Shown here: positions 1-5,279 of the stretch, in pieces
Numbering within the stretch: position 1 is the first letter of the stretch
Layout of the letters: the number at the start of each line of letters is the position of its first letter
DNA from: Sphingopyxis sp.
Lineage (GTDB): Bacteria; Pseudomonadota; Alphaproteobacteria; Sphingomonadales; Sphingomonadaceae
Reading direction: 5' to 3'
Assembly (NCBI GenBank): GCA_026125835.1
Contig: JAHCKJ010000146.1
Coordinates: forward strand, 1-5,770
Length of the DNA stretch: 5,770 nucleotides
Notes under the pieces: generated by a model
Databases searched by the model: none
Seen by the model: the letters and a program-made list of their open reading frames with translations, nothing else
Told to the model about the DNA's origin: nothing
Made by a program: the position numbers and the translations under genes

Positions 1-405
1 CACCGCGACCGCCACCGCGACCGCCATGCCCGCGCCCAGCGTAACCAGCGAACGCTTGATCAGCGTACTTTCCAGCGTCGCCAGCCCGAACCCGACCCCC
101 ATGATCGGGCCGAGCAGCGGCGATACCAGCATAGCGCCGATCACCACCGCCGCCGAGCTTTGCAGCAGCCCCAGCGTTGCGATCGCCGACGACAGGATGA
201 TGAGCAGCAGGAATTTCTTGTCGAGCCGCGCGTCGCGCGCGACGCTGGCCAGCGTCAGCGACCGGCCGTGGGTATCGTCCCCGCCGGCCGGTGCATCGGT
301 CCCGTCGATGTCCTCGTCAACCCGCCCACGGCGCGCCGACCGGCGACCGCCGGCGTTGAACGGCGCGTCGCCCAGTCCGGGCACTCCGGGGTGCTGGCCC
401 GCCAT
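1..405 (-). CDS. DUF389 family membrane protein, N-terminal part (cut by window edge)
   Basis: The first 135 codons are visible, and the reading frame is open at the left edge. Residues 1-60 are polar, rich in Gly, Arg and Asp, and probably cytoplasmic. From residue 65 the protein becomes strongly hydrophobic. Residues 87-103 read VVIGAMLVSPLLGPIMG, the hallmark of DUF389 (TIGR00341-type) multi-pass inner-membrane proteins. Further hydrophobic segments follow, ending in an Ala-Val run encoded by a perfect 12-bp direct repeat (1-12 and 13-24). The family has no firmly established function, and I do not assign one. The chosen ATG is the first possible start after an in-frame TGA that is itself the etfA stop; only two codons lie between them. 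There is no good Shine-Dalgarno sequence, so translation probably depends on ribosomes finishing etfA. It is likely the last or a late gene of an etfBA transcript. The family call is fairly sure; any role linked to ETF would be inference. Confidence 0.82.
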   Translation of the reverse strand, partial: MAGQHPGVPGLGDAPFNAGGRRSARRGRVDEDIDGTDAPAGGDDTHGRSLTLASVARDARLDKKFLLLIILSSAIATLGLLQSSAAVVIGAMLVSPLLGPIMGVGFGLATLESTLIKRSLVTLGAGMAVAVAVAV

Positions 406-411
406 GACCGT

Positions 412-1341
412 TCAGATCTTGGCGGTCAGGTCCGGAACGGCGCTGAACAGGTCGGCGACGAGGCCGAAGTCGGCAACCTGGAAGATCGGCGCATCCTCGT
501 CCTTGTTGATCGCCACGATCGTTTTCGAATCCTTCATGCCCGCGAGATGCTGAATCGCGCCCGAGATACCGATCGCGAAATACACTTCCGGCGCGACGAT
601 CTTGCCGGTCTGGCCGACCTGATAGTCGTTGGGGACATAGCCCGCGTCGACCGCGGCGCGCGAAGCGCCGAGCGCGGCACCGAGCTTGTCGGCGAGCGGG
701 ACGATGACTTCCTGATATTTCTCGCTCGAACCGAGCGCGCGGCCGCCCGACACGATCACCTTCGCCGAAGTGAGTTCGGGACGATCCTGCTTGGCGATTT
801 CGGCACCGACGAAGCTCGAGATGCCGGCATCGCTGCCGCCACCTACAGCTTCGATCGCACCCGAACCGCCCGAGGTCGCGGCCTTGTCGAACGCGGTGCC
901 GCGGACGGTCAGGACCAGCTTCGCATCCGACGATTCGACGGTCGCGATGGCGTTGCCGGCGTAGATCGGCCGCGTGAAGGTCTTCGGACCTTCGACCGAC
1001 AGGATCTCGCTGATCTGCATCACGTCGAGCAGCGCGGCGACGCGCGGCGCGATATTCTTGCCGGTCGTGGTCGCGGGCGCGAGAAACGCGTCGTGGCTGC
1101 CCATCAGGTCAGCGATCAGCGGCGCGACATTTTCAGGCAGATTGTGACCGAAAGCGGCGTTGTCGGCGACATGCACCTTGCCCACGCCCGCGATCTGCGC
1201 GGCTTCCTTGGCAACGGCATCGACGCCCGAACCGGCGACGAGCAGATGGACTTCGCCCAGCTTCGACGCGGCGGTCACCGCGGCGAGCGTGGCGTCCTTG
1301 ACCGACGAACCATCATGTTCGACCCAAACCAGAGTTTTCAT
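412..1341 (-). CDS. etfA: Electron transfer flavoprotein subunit alpha
   Basis: This is the FAD-carrying subunit of the soluble ETF heterodimer. ETF accepts electrons from acyl-CoA and related dehydrogenases and passes them to ETF:ubiquinone oxidoreductase. The product has 309 residues, a normal length. The N-terminal domain starts MKTLVWVEHDG and runs to about residue 185. The C-terminal FAD domain is almost identical in pattern to mitochondrial ETFA: SGGRAL around 198-203, GASRAAVDAG at 225-234, VGQTGKIVAPE at 242-252, GISGAIQHLAGMKDS at 258-272, VAINKD at 276-281 and APIFQVADFGLVADLF at 284-299. The expected FAD contacts Arg228, Thr245, His265, Asn279 and Asp297 are all present. The ATG is preceded by a good ribosome binding site. 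The gene lies 28 bp downstream of etfB, so the two are almost certainly one operon, as usual for this pair. It belongs to the housekeeping (group I) type rather than the FixB type, because nothing suggests nitrogen-fixation context. Confidence 0.98.
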   Translation of the reverse strand: MKTLVWVEHDGSSVKDATLAAVTAASKLGEVHLLVAGSGVDAVAKEAAQIAGVGKVHVADNAAFGHNLPENVAPLIADLMGSHDAFLAPATTTGKNIAPRVAALLDVMQISEILSVEGPKTFTRPIYAGNAIATVESSDAKLVLTVRGTAFDKAATSGGSGAIEAVGGGSDAGISSFVGAEIAKQDRPELTSAKVIVSGGRALGSSEKYQEVIVPLADKLGAALGASRAAVDAGYVPNDYQVGQTGKIVAPEVYFAIGISGAIQHLAGMKDSKTIVAINKDEDAPIFQVADFGLVADLFSAVPDLTAKI

Positions 1342-1347
1342 AGCAAA

Positions 1348-1355
1348 CTTCCCTC
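1348..1355 (-). promoter_or_regulatory. Ribosome binding site of etfA
   Basis: GAGGGAAG on the minus strand lies 6 nt before the etfA ATG, inside the short etfB-etfA gap. It supports both the start choice and independent initiation on a shared mRNA. It is the best-placed Shine-Dalgarno sequence in the window. Confidence 0.75.
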
Positions 1356-1369
1356 TATTCCGTTCAGGC

Positions 1370-2119
1370 TCAGCTGTGGACGCCCATCGCCTTCAGCTTG
1401 GCGACCAGTTCATCGACATCGGCAACTTTGACGCCCGCCGAGCGGACGGGCGGTTCCGAAACCTTGACCGTCTTGACGCGCGGCGCCGTGTCGACACCGT
1501 AATCGGCAGGGGTCTTGGTATCGAGCGGCTTCGACTTCGCCTTCATGATGTTCGGCAGCGAGGCGTAGCGCGGCTCGTTCAGACGCAGGTCGGTGGTGAC
1601 GATCGCGGGAAGCTTGAGCTTCACCGTTTCAAGCCCGCCGTCCACTTCGCGGGTCACGCTGACATGATCGCCTTCAACGTTCACGGCGCTGGCAAAAGTG
1701 CCCTGCGCCCAGCCGGTGAGCGCGGCGAGCATCTGGCCGGTCTGGTTGTTGTCGCCGTCGATCGCCTGCTTGCCCAGGATCACGAGACCCGGCGCTTCGG
1801 CGTCGGCAATCGCCTTGAAGATTTTCGCCAGCGCCAGCGGCTCGACGTCATCGTCGGTCTGGACCAGGATCGCGCGGTCGGCGCCCATCGCCAGCGCGGT
1901 GCGCAGCGTTTCCTGCGCCTTCGCCGGGCCGACACTGATCGCCACGACCTCGGTCGCGACGCCCTTTTCTTTCAGGCGGATCGCTTCTTCGATCCCGATC
2001 TCGTCGAACGGGTTCATCGACATTTTGACGTTCGCCAGATCGACGCCGGTGCCGTCGGATTTGACCCGCGGCTTCACATTATAATCGAGCACCCGCTTGA
2101 CGGGGACGAGGATTTTCAT
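1370..2119 (-). CDS. etfB: Electron transfer flavoprotein subunit beta
   Basis: This is the AMP-binding partner subunit of ETF. It carries the loop that docks onto acyl-CoA dehydrogenases. The product has 249 residues, the usual size. It starts MKILVPVKRVLDYNVKPRV. Family features in order are: MSMNPFDEIGIEEA at 33-46; ALAMGADRAILV at 75-86; GKQAIDGDNNQTGQM at 116-130, part of the AMP pocket; LRLNEPRYASLPNIMKAKSK at 178-197; and a C-terminal arm ending VAKLKAMGVHS. The dehydrogenase recognition loop is 188-199, with Leu188 corresponding to the human anchor Leu195. Of the two lysines methylated in mammals, the first is kept (Lys193) and the second is replaced by Ser196. The ATG follows GAGAGGAG (2130-2137), 10 nt upstream. 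The gene begins the etfBA unit and has its own promoter-like sequence upstream, separated from sucC by a repeat-rich spacer. Confidence 0.98.
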   Translation of the reverse strand: MKILVPVKRVLDYNVKPRVKSDGTGVDLANVKMSMNPFDEIGIEEAIRLKEKGVATEVVAISVGPAKAQETLRTALAMGADRAILVQTDDDVEPLALAKIFKAIADAEAPGLVILGKQAIDGDNNQTGQMLAALTGWAQGTFASAVNVEGDHVSVTREVDGGLETVKLKLPAIVTTDLRLNEPRYASLPNIMKAKSKPLDTKTPADYGVDTAPRVKTVKVSEPPVRSAGVKVADVDELVAKLKAMGVHS

Positions 2120-2154
2120 GGGCCTAAAGCTCCTCTCAACAAATTGTGCACTGC

Positions 2155-2183
2155 GCCATAATTCGCGCTTACGTAAACGTCAA
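2155..2183 (-). promoter_or_regulatory. Candidate sigma-70-type promoter of etfBA
   Basis: On the minus strand TTGACG (2178-2183) is followed after exactly 17 bp by TATGGC (2155-2160). This gives a good -35 box, a fair -10 box and a standard spacer. Transcription would begin near 2148, leaving a leader of about 28 nt that contains the etfB ribosome binding site. The -35 box is part of the palindrome described separately, so a bound regulator would compete with or remodel RNA polymerase here. This is seen by eye only; no start site is known. Confidence 0.5.
2162..2183. promoter_or_regulatory. Imperfect palindrome centred on TTACGTAA, candidate operator of etfBA
   Basis: The 22-bp stretch is symmetric at 16 of 22 positions around a perfect TTACGTAA core (2169-2176), with CG and AA/TT steps conserved in both arms. 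It overlaps the -35 box and most of the spacer of the etfB promoter. Repeated ACGT-type palindromes of this kind are reported for MerR-family LiuR sites in proteobacteria, and that family commonly controls acyl-CoA catabolism and etf genes. Assigning this regulator is inference from resemblance. TetR-type fatty-acid regulators are an alternative. Confidence 0.45.
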
Positions 2184-2188
2184 CCTGA

Positions 2189-2371
2189 CTCCCTTCTCCC
2201 TTGAGGGGAGAAGGATAGGAAGCCTTATCGCCGCGGGCGATTAGGCGGACTTGGATGAGGGTGAGCGGCGCCTTGGCGTCGCGCGAGCCGAAGGCTCGCA
2301 ACCCCTCTCCCAGCTTCGACTAACCAGCAAGCTGGCAAGTCTTCGCAACCCTCTCCCTCAGGGGGAGAGGG
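2189..2371. repeat. Composite hairpin-rich intergenic repeat between sucC and etfB
   Basis: This non-coding stretch holds a series of inverted repeats. CCTTCTCCC/GGGAGAAGG (2192-2200 with 2206-2214) is a 9-bp stem. GCGAGCC/GGCTCGC (2283-2289 with 2293-2299) is a 7-bp stem with a 3-nt loop. CCAGCTT/AAGCTGG (2310-2316 with 2329-2335) is a 7-bp stem. CCCTCTCCC/GGGAGAGGG (2349-2357 with 2363-2371) is a 9-bp stem. The first and last hairpins are near copies of each other and bound the region like terminal palindromes; another CCCTCTCCC lies at 2303-2311. CTCTCCC/GGGAGAG and GATGAGGGTGAG words like these are common in dispersed intergenic repeats of sphingomonads and other GC-rich proteobacteria. 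No real gene is visible here; the short reading frames crossing it follow the repeats. Confidence 0.6.
2349..2371 (-). terminator. Possible hairpin terminator after sucC
   Basis: A 9-bp GC-rich stem with a 5-nt loop begins 10 bp after the sucC stop codon, a suitable place for ending the sucC transcript. On the minus strand the sequence after the stem is TTGCGAAG, with no real U tract. It may therefore be a weak intrinsic terminator, a 3'-end stabilising hairpin, or simply the edge of the repeat. Confidence 0.35.
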
Positions 2372-2381
2372 GAGAAAGCTA

Positions 2382-3590
2382 TCACGCGACCGCGCGAACC
2401 TCGGCGACAATCTTCTTGGCCGCGTCACCCAGATCGTTGGCCGCAACGATCGGCAGCCCCGAACCCGCCAGGATGTCCTTGCCCTGCTGCACATTCGTGC
2501 CTTCGAGGCGGACGACCAGCGGCACCGACAGATTCACTTCTTTCGCCGCGGCGACGATGCCGTCGGCGATGATGTCGCACTTCATGATGCCGCCAAAAAT
2601 GTTGACGAGGATGCCCTTCACCGCGGGGTCCTTCAGGATGATCTTGAACGCCGCGGTGACCTTTTCCTTGCTCGCGCCGCCGCCGACGTCGAGGAAGTTC
2701 GCGGGAAATTCGCCGTTCAGCTTGATGATATCCATCGTCGCCATCGCGAGCCCCGCACCATTGACCATGCAGCCGATATTGCCGTCGAGCTTGATATAGG
2801 CGAGGTCATATTCCGACGCCTCGACCTCGGCCGGGTCTTCTTCGGTCAGGTCGCGCAGCTCGGCGATGTCCTTGTGGCGGAACATCGCATTGCCGTCGAA
2901 GCCGACCTTGGCGTCGAGCACCAGCAGTTCGTCGCCGTCCTTGCCTTCGCAAACCGCGAGCGGGTTGATTTCGATCTGTTCGGCATCGGTGCCGAGGAAA
3001 GCGGCGTAGAGCCCGGCCAGAATCTTGGCCGCCTGCCTCGAGAGATCGCCCGACAGGCCGAGCGCCGCGGCGACGCTGCGGCCGTGGTGCGGCATCAGGC
3101 CGGTCGCGGGGTCGATCGTGATCGTGTGGATCTTTTCGGGGGTGTCGTGTGCGACGGTTTCGATGTCCATCCCGCCCTCGGTCGAGGCCACGACCGCGAT
3201 GCGGCTGGTCGCGCGGTCGACGAGCAACGCGAGGTAGAACTCCTGCTTAATGTCGGCGCCGTCGGTAATGTACAGGCGGTTGACCTGCTTGCCGGCCTCG
3301 CCGGTCTGGATCGTCACCAGCGTGTTGCCGAGCATGTCCTTGGCATGCGCTTCGACCTCCTCGATCGACTTGGCCAGACGGACGCCGCCCTTGGCATCGG
3401 GGCCGAGTTCCTTGAACTTGCCCTTGCCGCGGCCGCCCGCGTGAATCTGCGATTTCACGACATAGAGCGGCCCGGGCAGCTGCTTGGCCGCGGCGACGGC
3501 TTCTTCGACGCTCATTGCGGCAATGCCCTTGGGCACCGCGACGCCGAATTTCGCGAGCAGTTCTTTCGCCTGATATTCGTGGATGTTCAT
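2382..3590 (-). CDS. sucC: Succinyl-CoA synthetase (ADP-forming) subunit beta
   Basis: This is the nucleotide- and succinate-binding subunit of succinate-CoA ligase, which converts succinyl-CoA to succinate in the TCA cycle with formation of ATP or GTP. The start is MNIHEYQAKELL, the typical SucC beginning. A longer frame reaches 3647 but adds 19 residues with no family similarity. The product has 402 residues, about normal. The ATP-grasp part carries VKSQIHAGGRGKGKF at 45-59, EFYLALLVDR at 117-126, EINPL at 207-211 (Asn209 as metal ligand) and LDAK with Asp226. The CoA-ligase part carries GNIGCMVNGAGLAMATMD at 270-287, FLDVGGGA at 299-306 and a later LVNIFGGIMKCDI. All expected active-site segments are intact. 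The catalytic phosphohistidine belongs to the alpha subunit SucD, whose gene is not adjacent on either side, so the partner must come from elsewhere. Shine-Dalgarno complementarity upstream is weak, and I see no convincing promoter in the 101-bp leader. Confidence 0.98.
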   Translation of the reverse strand: MNIHEYQAKELLAKFGVAVPKGIAAMSVEEAVAAAKQLPGPLYVVKSQIHAGGRGKGKFKELGPDAKGGVRLAKSIEEVEAHAKDMLGNTLVTIQTGEAGKQVNRLYITDGADIKQEFYLALLVDRATSRIAVVASTEGGMDIETVAHDTPEKIHTITIDPATGLMPHHGRSVAAALGLSGDLSRQAAKILAGLYAAFLGTDAEQIEINPLAVCEGKDGDELLVLDAKVGFDGNAMFRHKDIAELRDLTEEDPAEVEASEYDLAYIKLDGNIGCMVNGAGLAMATMDIIKLNGEFPANFLDVGGGASKEKVTAAFKIILKDPAVKGILVNIFGGIMKCDIIADGIVAAAKEVNLSVPLVVRLEGTNVQQGKDILAGSGLPIVAANDLGDAAKKIVAEVRAVA

Positions 3591-3691
3591 GAGGTCTGCC
3601 GGGCCTTTCGAGTCTTGGGGCGGGGAGAATTGGCGCCGCCTAAGCACAAGTCGGCGGGCAAGGCTAGTCCCGCTGCACCCCAGTTATTTGC

Positions 3692-3997
3692 CTAGCGAAA
3701 AGCGCAAAGCGCCGCCGAGCTGGTGGTCACGGTCAATATCTCGGGGTCTTTCAGCGCGCGAACCTTGTGCAGGAACTCGTTCAGCGACAGATCGCTGGCA
3801 TTTTTGTCCTTCAAACTCGCCAGCGAGCCCAACCGACGCAATTGCAGCAGCGACAGCCGGTCAACCATGCGTTCGGCCATACAGGCGGCGATTGGTTTCG
3901 AAAGGCCGGCGTTGACCAGTCCGGTGCGCAGCCGGGTTTCGGGGGTCGCACAGGCGGCGAGCGACACGATCAACAGCGACAAGACGGCAATGCGCAT
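3692..3997 (-). CDS. Small lipoprotein of unknown function
   Basis: The product is 101 residues. A short signal peptide (MRIAVLSLLIVSLAAC) ends in a lipobox, Leu13-Ala14-Ala15-Cys16, so Cys16 should be lipidated and the mature protein anchored in the envelope. The mature part is mostly helical and Leu/Arg-rich, with the stretch CMAERMVDRLSLLQLRRLGS at 39-58 looking amphipathic. Two further cysteines, Cys39 and Cys98, could form a disulfide in the periplasm. I do not recognise a characterised family. The ATG lies 6 bp after the stop of the beta-lactamase-like gene, and its ribosome binding site (GGAAG) lies over the end of that gene, which indicates translational coupling. Codon use resembles the neighbours, and nothing suggests a pseudogene. 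A 101-bp gap separates it from sucC, so it probably belongs functionally with the upstream lipoprotein rather than with sucC. Confidence 0.82.
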   Translation of the reverse strand: MRIAVLSLLIVSLAACATPETRLRTGLVNAGLSKPIAACMAERMVDRLSLLQLRRLGSLASLKDKNASDLSLNEFLHKVRALKDPEILTVTTSSAALCAFR

Positions 3998-4003
3998 CGG
4001 CGG

Positions 4004-5152
4004 TTATCTTCCGTGAAATTCGGCCACCGCGCTCGACACCGCCTGCATCAATGCCATGCGCGACGGGATCGGGGAGGTGGTCGTCCCCATCAATACAACG
4101 ATCGCATAGCGTGTGCCGTCGGGCGCGGTCGCAATCCCGATATTGTTATACCCCGCCGTCATGCCGTTCAGATTTTGTCCGGTCCCCGTTTTATGGAGAA
4201 ATTTCCAGTCGGCGGGCAGCCCCGCCTTCAAGCGGTTGGGGCCGCTTCGGGTCCGGCTCATCACACCGAGCAGATATTCGGTCGATTCGGGCGACAGCAG
4301 CGCGCCGCGCGCCAGCCGGGTCAGCGCGCTGGCGATCGCGTCGGGGCTGGCGCCGTCGATGGGGTCGGCCAGATAGCGGTCCATCGCCGCCTGCCGCGTC
4401 GCGGCGGGCAACGCGGCGCGCGCGGTTTCGAAATTGCGGCCGATCGAATAGCTTTGCTGCCAGCTCAGCCCCGCAATCCCGCTTTGCAACAGACGTTCGC
4501 CGGGACCGAAACGGATCGCACCCAGATTTTTTCGCGCCAGAAACGACTGCACCGCCGTCGGACCGCCGATTGTCCGCAGCAGGCTGTCGTTCGCGGTATT
4601 GTCGCTTTGGGTGATCGCCGTTTCGATCAGCGCGCGGACCGACATGGTCACCGACCCCTCGCTGCGAACCCGCGCCGCCAGCGGCTGGTAGAACAGGGTC
4701 AGGTCTTCGGGGCCGATACGCACCTGCTGGTCAAGCCGCAGGCGGCCTTGGTCGACGGCATCGAGCGCCGCCATCGCCACCCACAGTTTCGATACGCTCT
4801 GCTGCGGAAACAGCTCCCCGCCGCGCTGCGACACCGCCCATTCGCCGTCGATACGCTGGACCGCGATGCCCGTTTTGCCCGGAAAACCGCGCCACAGGAA
4901 ATGGATGCGGTCGGCCAGCCCCGCCGGGGCGCGCCGGAATCCGGGGTCGATGGGGTCGTTCGGACGCGAAGCGGGGGGCCGGGTCGGCTGGCCGACGGGC
5001 ACGGTGACCGATCCCGCCGGGCGCGGCGCCGTTGCCGACGGGGCGGGCGAGCGCGCAGGCGGGGCGACCGCCACGCTGCTCACGCACCCCGCCAGCACCG
5101 CTGCGCTGGCCACGATCGCCAGAACCGGCTGACCGGAAAACCCGAATTTCAT
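4004..5152 (-). CDS. Class A beta-lactamase-like serine hydrolase, lipoprotein
   Basis: The product is 382 residues from the ATG at 5152; a GTG two codons upstream is possible. A signal peptide ends in Leu-Ala-Gly-Cys with Cys23 as lipidation site. A Pro/Ala/Ser-rich linker (about 31-65) joins it to the enzymatic domain. Active-site motifs of the serine beta-lactamase/PBP fold are complete: SVSK at 119-122 (Ambler Ser70/Lys73), SDN at 183-185 (Ser130 loop) and KTG at 321-323 (Lys234 motif). GGP at 196-198 and the KTGTG ending fit class A (Beta-lactamase2, PF13354). The omega loop is unusual: the place of ELN is taken by GERLLQS, with Glu219 as candidate for Glu166 and Gln223 for Asn170. About 33 extra residues then precede the next helix. 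It may hydrolyse beta-lactams or act on peptidoglycan; sequence alone does not decide. It is linked to the small lipoprotein gene 6 bp downstream. Confidence 0.85.
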   Translation of the reverse strand: MKFGFSGQPVLAIVASAAVLAGCVSSVAVAPPARSPAPSATAPRPAGSVTVPVGQPTRPPASRPNDPIDPGFRRAPAGLADRIHFLWRGFPGKTGIAVQRIDGEWAVSQRGGELFPQQSVSKLWVAMAALDAVDQGRLRLDQQVRIGPEDLTLFYQPLAARVRSEGSVTMSVRALIETAITQSDNTANDSLLRTIGGPTAVQSFLARKNLGAIRFGPGERLLQSGIAGLSWQQSYSIGRNFETARAALPAATRQAAMDRYLADPIDGASPDAIASALTRLARGALLSPESTEYLLGVMSRTRSGPNRLKAGLPADWKFLHKTGTGQNLNGMTAGYNNIGIATAPDGTRYAIVVLMGTTTSPIPSRMALMQAVSSAVAEFHGR

Positions 5153-5214
5153 GCACACCCCGCGACCAGCAACTTACACAGAATCTTCCACCACCTGCTC
5201 CCGCAGGCGGGTCA

Positions 5215-5261
5215 GACGAGCCAGTGATTTGCGACGAGTGATTCCCCTGGCGCGACGAGTG
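5215..5261. repeat. Short direct repeats upstream of the beta-lactamase-like gene
   Basis: GCGACGAGTG occurs twice, at 5231-5240 and 5252-5261, with starts 21 bp apart, or two helical turns. The shorter GACGAG core occurs a third time at 5215-5220. They lie in the gap between msrA and the lipoprotein gene, 63 to 109 bp before its ATG, where promoter-proximal binding sites would be expected. No known regulator site is recognised. Confidence 0.4.
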
Positions 5262-5279
5262 GCGGAACCGGCAGCGGCG

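Noticed and set aside
160..1431. Plus-strand open frame of 423 codons opposite etfA
   Set aside because: It is the antisense shadow of etfA and the DUF389 gene. The product is Arg/Asp/Gly-biased with no recognisable domain, while the minus strand encodes a textbook EtfA.
1160..2161. Plus-strand open frame of 333 codons opposite etfB
   Set aside because: It overlaps the strongly conserved etfA and etfB genes on the other strand and has no protein family features.
2116..2494. Two short minus-strand frames in the sucC-etfB gap
   Set aside because: They run through the hairpin repeat and into flanking genes or regulatory sequence. Their translations reflect repeat words (for example PSPLKGEG) and are not protein-like.
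3591..3647. Upstream start for sucC adding 19 residues
   Set aside because: The extension has no similarity to SucC proteins, which begin MNIHEYQAK; the ATG at 3590 is preferred.
3654..3673. GCGGG/CCCGC inverted repeat after the small lipoprotein gene as terminator
   Set aside because: A 5-bp stem with a 10-nt loop and no U tract is easily expected by chance at this GC content.
2874..3695. Plus-strand open frame of 273 codons opposite sucC
   Set aside because: It is a codon-position shadow of sucC with no domain signal.
5153..5158. GTG start two codons upstream for the beta-lactamase-like gene
   Set aside because: The ATG at 5152 gives a more typical signal peptide start (MKFGF); the GTG would add only two residues.
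5194..5207. Small hairpin CCTGC/GCAGG between msrA and the hydrolase gene as an msrA terminator
   Set aside because: The stem is only 5 bp and no U tract follows on the minus strand, so there is too little support for a terminator.
3767..5227. Plus-strand open frame of 486 codons opposite the lipoprotein genes
   Set aside because: Long antisense frames are expected in GC-rich coding DNA. The translation is low-complexity Arg/Gln/Gly-rich, and the minus strand has complete beta-lactamase motifs.
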